Below, in pieces: positions 6,847-11,890 of a stretch of 11,890 bases of DNA. The notes below the pieces were generated by a model. The model had not been told where the DNA came from. It searched no databases and saw nothing but the letters and a program-made list of their open reading frames with translations. The stretch lies in contig CAMNHD010000020.1 of assembly GCA_946538875.1 (NCBI GenBank), positions 1 through 11,890 on the forward strand, in the 5' to 3' direction. Made by a program: the position numbers and the translations under genes. The DNA comes from an uncultured Treponema sp. (lineage in GTDB: Bacteria; Spirochaetota; Spirochaetia; Treponematales; Treponemataceae). Numbering within the stretch: the first letter of the stretch is position 1; each line of letters opens with the position of its first letter.

Positions 6847-6902
6847 ATGCAATTTGACTGGTGAGGGCTGCGGTTTGTGTGTTTGGGGCTAAGTCTGCTG
6901 CG

Positions 6903-8801
6903 TTATCGCTTGGAAAGGATGGAGAACCCGTGCTTTTTTTTGAGTTTCTTTGTGCGGTACATGGCGGCGTCTGATTTGCGTACAAGGGTCTCAAAGTCAA
7001 GGTTGTGCTTCCAGCTGGTGTTGTAGACGCCTACGCTGGTGGAGACGATGAAGGGATTGTTTGCGCCTGAGTTGTATTGGTCAAGGAATGCTTTGATTCT
7101 GCTGCTGATATCCTTTGCGTCAAGCCTTCCTTCCATGACGGCAAGCATTTCGTCTCCGCCGAACCTTACGCAGAGCGCCTCGCTTGGACAGGAATTTTTT
7201 AATGCTTCAGCCGACTTTTGGATTGCAAGGTCTCCTGCCGAATGTCCGAACCTGTCGTTGATGTATTTGAGACTGTCCAGGTCAGAGAGAACAACCGTCA
7301 CCTGGGAGCGCCTTTCTTTTACATTGCTCACGAATTTTTCAAAGGCCTTGTTGAAGCCGTGTCTGTTGAACAGTTGCGTGAGCGAATCCATCTGGTAAAG
7401 GGATTCCATTCTTGAGCGGAGGTAGCGTTGGTACTGCATGTTGGCAAAGCCGCCGATGGCATTGCGGAGAGCGGTCATCAAAAGCGGAATGCGTGTGTAG
7501 TTCATTGCGTTGTAGTTTTCAAAGTGGAAGCATACAAAGCCCATCACTATGCCCATGAAGTCAAGCGAGTTGAATATGAGCGGGTATTTCTTTTCCATCA
7601 GCTTGGCCATGTTGGGAATTACCTGTCCAAGAGGAAAATCTTTTGGCACAAAGGGTTTGTCGGCGTCAGAGTCGTAGAACAGGCAGACTGGTTCGTTTTT
7701 GTCCTTGGGCAGTTCCACTGTGGTTAAGCTGACCTCGCTGTCTACAACCTGTTTGGACAGAATGCATGTGAGCGAATAGATTCCGTCCCTGTTCAAAAGC
7801 TGGGAGGCTTCCTGTGGCGAGCGGGCCTGCTGCATCTTTTCCACAATGCGGAAGAGTGAACGGGTTTCGTCAGGGAATGAATAGTAGCGGCTGTTGAGCA
7901 TGTCCACATAATCCGGTGAGTGAATCCTTGACCCAAGGTGGCAGCCGCATGACTCCGAGATGATGAGATCAGGTTCCACAAGGAGTTCGTTTTCAATCTC
8001 CTTTCCGTCAAGCACCTGCAGGAGCTTTGTGGCGGTAAGGGTGGCAATCTTGCTGTGGTCGCAGAAGCATGATGTGATCTGCGGGACTGAGGAATAAATC
8101 TCCTGAATGCCGTCAAAGCCTGTCACAAGAACCTGTCGTGGAATGTTCACGCCGTATTTCTGCAGCACGAGGGTCACGTTCAGCGCCATCACGTCGTTTG
8201 CACAGATTATTGCTTCGGGAAGATTGCCCCTGGCAAGAATCATTTCTGTGGCGCGCTGTGTCGGTGAAGCGGAAAAACCGCCGTAGCTTACCATGTCGGG
8301 TGTAAAGCGGATTCCGTTCTGAGTCAGCACACGCTTGAAAATTCTGACCCTCACTTCGGAGGATGCGTTTTCCGGAATTCCTGACATAAAATGCGGCTTT
8401 TTGATGTGGTGATGTTCAATCACATGACGGACTACGTTTTCAAATCCTTTGGAATAGTCAAAGCTGATGCAGTGGCAGCCTGGGTAATTTCCGTCTATGA
8501 CAAAAACCGGTTTGTTGAATTTTTTTGCCCTTTCGATTATTCCCTGTGTGATGGTCTTGCTTTTTATTTTTTCGTCCATCACGATTACGGCTTCAATATT
8601 TTCGTTGTCCACAAAAGTATAAATGGAAGATTCTGCTCCGGGGGTATTTTCGTTCCAGTACAAGTCTGTGCAGATGTTGTAGACAAAAAGTCTGAATCCA
8701 TTTTGTACGAGAATCTTGTTCAATGTGGTCACGAACTCATAGCAGAGCATGTCGTGAATACGGGCAGTACAGAGTGCTATAGTCCTAAAGCCTGCAATCA
8801 T
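6903..8801 (-). CDS. Cytosolic LacI-type ligand-binding domain fused to GGDEF diguanylate cyclase
   Basis: 632-residue predicted signalling protein making c-di-GMP from two GTP. Residues 5-290 resemble the effector-binding part of LacI/PurR regulators: VIVMDEKI at 72-79, VFVIDGNYPG at 99-108, ICANDVMALNV at 199-209 and VLVTGFDGI at 224-232, closing with ESCGC at 283-287. No helix-turn-helix precedes it, and no signal peptide or membrane helix is seen, so it should be cytoplasmic and not DNA-binding. Residues 300-455 form a GAF-like region, then a helix (about 455-470) leads to the GGDEF domain: DSLTQLFNRHGF at 472-483, metal-binding LSDLDSLKYIND at 505-516, FGHSAGDLA at 518-526, and active-site GGDEM at 548-552. 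The I-site position (539-542) reads PSEA, not RxxD, so product inhibition is probably absent. A stop codon four codons upstream fixes the start near ATG 8801. It is divergent from glpK; the ligand is unknown, a sugar or polyol being plausible. Confidence 0.9.
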   Translation of the reverse strand: MIAGFRTIALCTARIHDMLCYEFVTTLNKILVQNGFRLFVYNICTDLYWNENTPGAESSIYTFVDNENIEAVIVMDEKIKSKTITQGIIERAKKFNKPVFVIDGNYPGCHCISFDYSKGFENVVRHVIEHHHIKKPHFMSGIPENASSEVRVRIFKRVLTQNGIRFTPDMVSYGGFSASPTQRATEMILARGNLPEAIICANDVMALNVTLVLQKYGVNIPRQVLVTGFDGIQEIYSSVPQITSCFCDHSKIATLTATKLLQVLDGKEIENELLVEPDLIISESCGCHLGSRIHSPDYVDMLNSRYYSFPDETRSLFRIVEKMQQARSPQEASQLLNRDGIYSLTCILSKQVVDSEVSLTTVELPKDKNEPVCLFYDSDADKPFVPKDFPLGQVIPNMAKLMEKKYPLIFNSLDFMGIVMGFVCFHFENYNAMNYTRIPLLMTALRNAIGGFANMQYQRYLRSRMESLYQMDSLTQLFNRHGFNKAFEKFVSNVKERRSQVTVVLSDLDSLKYINDRFGHSAGDLAIQKSAEALKNSCPSEALCVRFGGDEMLAVMEGRLDAKDISSRIKAFLDQYNSGANNPFIVSTSVGVYNTSWKHNLDFETLVRKSDAAMYRTKKLKKKHGFSILSKR

Positions 8802-8807
8802 ACCTTG

Positions 8808-8836
8808 ATTCTAATGGATAAGACTGAAATTTTCTA
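8808..8836 (-). promoter_or_regulatory. Weak putative promoter of the GGDEF gene
   Basis: On the minus strand TAGAAA, a 17 bp spacer and TAGAAT. The -10 box ends six bases before ATG 8801, which would give a leaderless or nearly leaderless message. The only SD-like bases (AAGG) sit one nucleotide from the ATG, too close to function normally. The -35 box matches the consensus at four of six positions. Confidence 0.35.
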
Positions 8837-8884
8837 GCCCCATTTCCGGCAAAATTCCACTGAAAAAAAATCCACCTTGAAATC

Positions 8885-8912
8885 TTGCGGATTCCAATAT
8901 GTGTGGTATAAT
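8885..8912 (+). promoter_or_regulatory. glpK promoter with extended -10
   Basis: TTGCGG (8885-8890), a 16 bp spacer and consensus TATAAT (8907-8912), preceded by TG at 8904-8905, giving the extended form TGGTATAAT. Expected start is near 8919, leaving a leader of about 45 nt. The -35 lies in the shared motif AAATCTTGCGGATT (8880-8893). Confidence 0.75.
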
Positions 8913-8963
8913 TTTTATCAAGAGTGATTAAAAAAAATTGCTCATCATCAAAAGGTGGCTGTG

Positions 8964-10475
8964 ATGTCTCAAACAAAAAAATTCATACTAGCATTGGATC
9001 AAGGAACAACATCGTGCCGTGCAATTCTATTCAACAGCAATGCACAGAAGGTAACATCATCCCAAAGGGAATTCACCCAGTATTACCCAAAGCCGGGTTG
9101 GGTGGAGCATGATGCCGACGAATTGTTTTTGTGTCAGCTTGCTGTTGCCCAGGAAGCGGTCAGGCAGGCAAAGATTAAGCCTGAGCAGGTTGCGGCACTC
9201 GGTATAACAAATCAGCGGGAAACAGTGGTGCTTTGGGACAAGAACACCGGCAAACCTATCTACCACGCTATTGTGTGGCAGTGCCGGAGAACTGCTTCTC
9301 TTGCGCAGAAACTTATTCAGGACGGCAAGGGAACTATGATTCAGGAAAAGACAGGTCTTATTCCTGATGCCTATTTCAGCGGAACAAAGATAAAGTGGAT
9401 TCTTGACAATGTTAAGGATGCCCGTAAAAAGGCGGAGAATGGAGAGCTTCTTGCCGGAACGATAGACACATGGCTTGTGTGGAAGCTGACCGGCGGCAAA
9501 GTTCACGTAACTGACTACACCAACGCAAGCCGTACCATGCTGTTCAACATCCGTACTCTTGACTGGGATGATGAACTGCTTGAGCTCCTGGATATTCCGC
9601 GATGCATTCTTCCTGAAGTGAAGGATTCTTCATATATATATGGTACAACCGACAAGGAAGTGTGTTCCTGGGAAATTCCGATAGCCTCATGCATCGGTGA
9701 CCAGCAGGCGGCTCTTTTTGGTCAGGGGTGTTTCACCAAGGGCAGCGTGAAGACTACTTACGGAACCGGATGCTTTATGCTCATGCACACGGGTACAAAA
9801 CCAATTATGAGCAAGAACAATCTTCTTACGACTATTGCCATTGGCCTGAACGGAAAAATCCGGTATGCGCTTGAAGGTTCTGTCTTTATGGGCGGCGCTA
9901 CAATAAAATGGCTGAGGGATGAACTTGGTCTGATTCATTCGGCGCATGAGTGTGACCAGCTTGCGGAAAGTGTTCCTGACTCAAACGGTGCGATTCTTGT
10001 TCCGGCATTTACGGGACTTGGAACTCCTTACTGGGATCCTTATGCCCGCGGCATACTGGTCGGACTGACCCGTGGTGTGAACAAGGCGCATGTCTGCCGT
10101 GCCACAATCGAGGCAATCGCCTATCAGGTGAAGGATATGCTTGTGTGCATGAGGGAGGATGCGGGCTTTTCAATCAAGGAAATAAAGGTTGACGGGGGAG
10201 CGAGTGTCAGCAATGTGATGATGCAGTTCCAGTCGGATATTCTTAACAAACCAGTGTACCGGCCAAAGAACGTGGAGACTACTGCCCTTGGTGCGGCATT
10301 CTGTGCGGGGCTTGCGGTTGGAATCTGGAAGGACAAGGAGGAAATCCTTGACAAGTGGAAGGTTGACCGCATCTTTACCCCGGAGATGAAGTCTTCAAAA
10401 CGTCACGAACTTTATGATCAATGGAAGCGGGCTGTTGAACGCAGCAAGAGCTGGATTAAGGAAGAACAGGTCTAA
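8964..10475 (+). CDS. glpK: Glycerol kinase
   Basis: 503-residue cytoplasmic FGGY-family kinase: glycerol + ATP to sn-glycerol 3-phosphate, trapping diffused glycerol. ATP loop DQGTTSCR at 12-19. Glycerol contacts are expected at Arg85-Glu86 (NQRET), Tyr137 (DAYFSGTK) and Asp246; the last, in [11 protein letters not shown], is the catalytic base. FGGY signature 1 is at 137-149, signature 2 around [18 protein letters not shown] (367-384), and the adenine-pocket block DGGASVSN at 410-417. I chose ATG 8964 over the in-frame GTG at 8955 because AAAGGTGG (8951-8958) is then a well-spaced ribosome binding site and the length matches E. coli GlpK. At the position of the HPr-phosphorylated histidine of Firmicutes enzymes this protein has Glu232, so that control is probably absent. 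Translation ends 31 nt before the next gene, indicating an operon. Confidence 0.98.
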   Translation: MSQTKKFILALDQGTTSCRAILFNSNAQKVTSSQREFTQYYPKPGWVEHDADELFLCQLAVAQEAVRQAKIKPEQVAALGITNQRETVVLWDKNTGKPIYHAIVWQCRRTASLAQKLIQDGKGTMIQEKTGLIPDAYFSGTKIKWILDNVKDARKKAENGELLAGTIDTWLVWKLTGGKVHVTDYTNASRTMLFNIRTLDWDDELLELLDIPRCILPEVKDSSYIYGTTDKEVCSWEIPIASCIGDQQAALFGQGCFTKGSVKTTYGTGCFMLMHTGTKPIMSKNNLLTTIAIGLNGKIRYALEGSVFMGGATIKWLRDELGLIHSAHECDQLAESVPDSNGAILVPAFTGLGTPYWDPYARGILVGLTRGVNKAHVCRATIEAIAYQVKDMLVCMREDAGFSIKEIKVDGGASVSNVMMQFQSDILNKPVYRPKNVETTALGAAFCAGLAVGIWKDKEEILDKWKVDRIFTPEMKSSKRHELYDQWKRAVERSKSWIKEEQV

Positions 10476-10506
10476 GACTGGACCTTTGAATAATAGGAGA
10501 ATACCG

Positions 10507-11890
10507 ATGGCTGAACAAAATATTTACGACGTGATAATAATCGGTGCGGGAATAAGCGGCTCGTGCATTGCAAGGGAGCTTTCCAAGACTCGTGCAAAAG
10601 TCTGTCTTTTGGACAAGGAGAATGATGTGAGCTGTGGATGCAGCAAAGCTAACTCAGGAATTGTCCATGCAGGCTATGATCCCAAACCCGGCTCCCTTAT
10701 GGCAAAGTACAATGTGCAGGGGGCGGCTATGTATCCCGAGCTTGCCAGGATGCTTAACTTTGACTACAAGAACCTTGGTTCACTGGTGCTTGCGTTTGAT
10801 GCGGCAGGTCTTGAAAAAGTGAACACTCTTTTTGAACGCGGAAAGCAGAACGGCGTGCCTGGACTTGTTGTGCTTGACCAGGCCAAGCTGCGCTGCCTTG
10901 AACCAAATATCAACGAAGCGGCATTGGGGGCTCTCTACGCTCCAAGTGCTGGAATCATTTCCCCTTATCAGGCAACATGGGCCTTTGCTGAAAGTGCGGT
11001 GATTAACGGTGTTGAATTTATGCGCAACACTATGGTCCATTCGATCAGCCGTGATGAAGACGGGCTTTTTTCACTTGGCTCAAGTGCAGGACTCCTCCGT
11101 TCAAGATTTGTTGTCAATGCGGCTGGTCTAAAGGCTGACAAAGTTTCCGCAATGGCTGGTGCAAGGGAATTCAAGATTATACAGCGCAAGGGTGAGTATT
11201 GTCTGCTTGACAGCAAGTGTCAGTCTCTTGTAAATCATGTGCTTTTCCAGACTCCCAATGCAATGGGAAAGGGTGTTCTTGTTACGCAGACTGTTGACGG
11301 GAATATTCTTATCGGACCAAGTGCCCAGGATCTTGCTGAGTACGAGCAGGACTATACAGGAACTTCTTCCGAGTATCAGGACTATGTGGTAAGGGCTGCC
11401 CTCCAGAGTGTGACGGATATTCCGCGCCGCAATATAATCAACTCTTTTGCGGGAATCCGTGCTGTTCTCAAGGACTATGACGATTTTATTGTTGAGGAAG
11501 ACTCTGCGGTAAAAGGCTTCTTTAACGTGGCAGGAATTTGTTCCCCTGGACTGACAGCCGCACCTGCCATTGCGGTTGATGTAGTCAGGATGTTGGGAAA
11601 AGCCGGGCTGGATACAAGTGAAAGGCCTGACTTTGTGGCTCAACGAAAGGGAATCACTTCATTCAAGAATGCTGACAAGGAGACAAAGCTTGCTCTTATA
11701 AAGGAAGACAGACGCTATGGTCAGATTATCTGCCGCTGCGAGATGATTACGGAAGGAGAAATTGTTGCCTCCATCAAGTCACCGCTTGGTGCAAGGGATC
11801 TGGACGGTGTTAAGCGCCGTACAAGGGCAGGAATGGGCCGGTGCCAGGCAGGTTTCTGCTCGCCGCGTGTCACTGAGATACTCAGCCGTG
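10507..11890 (+). CDS. FAD-dependent glycerol-3-phosphate-dehydrogenase-like oxidoreductase with BFD-type [2Fe-2S] domain (3'-truncated)
   Basis: First 461 residues of a GlpA/LhgO-like flavoprotein, predicted to oxidise glycerol 3-phosphate to dihydroxyacetone phosphate. The N-terminal Rossmann FAD motif GAGISG is at 13-18 with acidic residues at 36-38 after the second strand, followed by NSGIVHAGYD at 49-58, typical of the DAO family. VVNAAG marks the second FAD contact (about residue 201-206), and NSFAGIRAV and VAGICSPGLTAAPAIA follow. A C-terminal BFD-like domain has four cysteines spaced CxC...CxxxxC (C409, C411, C446, C451), suited to a [2Fe-2S] cluster. E. coli GlpA has a comparable layout. 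AGGAG 7 nt before ATG supports the start. It sits 31 nt after glpK with no terminator between. In many Firmicutes and spirochaetes the next genes are a second FAD/NAD oxidoreductase and a DUF1667 protein; these would lie beyond the window. No signal peptide was seen. The exact substrate (glycerol 3-phosphate versus a 2-hydroxyacid) rests on context. Confidence 0.92.
   Translation, partial: MAEQNIYDVIIIGAGISGSCIARELSKTRAKVCLLDKENDVSCGCSKANSGIVHAGYDPKPGSLMAKYNVQGAAMYPELARMLNFDYKNLGSLVLAFDAAGLEKVNTLFERGKQNGVPGLVVLDQAKLRCLEPNINEAALGALYAPSAGIISPYQATWAFAESAVINGVEFMRNTMVHSISRDEDGLFSLGSSAGLLRSRFVVNAAGLKADKVSAMAGAREFKIIQRKGEYCLLDSKCQSLVNHVLFQTPNAMGKGVLVTQTVDGNILIGPSAQDLAEYEQDYTGTSSEYQDYVVRAALQSVTDIPRRNIINSFAGIRAVLKDYDDFIVEEDSAVKGFFNVAGICSPGLTAAPAIAVDVVRMLGKAGLDTSERPDFVAQRKGITSFKNADKETKLALIKEDRRYGQIICRCEMITEGEIVASIKSPLGARDLDGVKRRTRAGMGRCQAGFCSPRVTEILSR

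Overview
The window looks like a chromosomal segment of a spirochaete, most likely a gut or rumen Treponema of moderate GC. This is inferred from the kinds of protein present: a BMP-family lipoprotein with its ABC transporter, a cytosolic LacI-type sensor fused to GGDEF, and a Firmicutes/spirochaete-style glycerol operon. No rRNA, tRNA, insertion sequence, phage gene or CRISPR array was seen, and most of the window is ordinary core metabolism. No undescribed multi-gene system was found. The unusual signals are in the regulatory DNA between genes.

Left half (1-4405, all minus strand): a purine-type uptake and salvage cluster. Reading along the minus strand it runs xanthine phosphoribosyltransferase (xpt), a 4 x 19 bp tandem repeat that starts right at the xpt stop codon, a BMP-family substrate-binding lipoprotein, an intrinsic terminator or attenuator, a double-domain ABC ATPase, and a permease that leaves the window. 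The ATPase stop and permease start overlap. The lipoprotein would capture a nucleoside or base outside the membrane, the permease and ATPase would import it, and Xpt would convert xanthine (and less well guanine) to nucleotide with PRPP.

Centre (4406-6846): a 368 bp divergent intergenic region holding a GC-rich block of unknown nature and two outward promoters, then htpG (Hsp90) on the plus strand, closed by a strong intrinsic terminator.

Right half (6903-11890): a minus-strand protein joining a LacI/periplasmic-binding-type ligand domain, a GAF-like middle region and a diguanylate cyclase (GGDEF) domain, with no DNA-binding helix-turn-helix. It is divergent from a plus-strand glycerol operon: glycerol kinase (glpK) followed closely by a FAD-dependent glycerol-3-phosphate-dehydrogenase-like oxidoreductase with a C-terminal BFD-type [2Fe-2S] domain, cut by the window end. 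Together these would phosphorylate glycerol and oxidise the product to dihydroxyacetone phosphate.

The regulatory signals most worth a second look are: a 14-15 nt motif shared by the xpt, htpG and glpK promoter regions; the 19 bp tandem array; promoter geometry suggesting leaderless mRNAs for xpt and the GGDEF gene; and a near-identical 18 nt stem-loop in the leaders of the lipoprotein gene and htpG.
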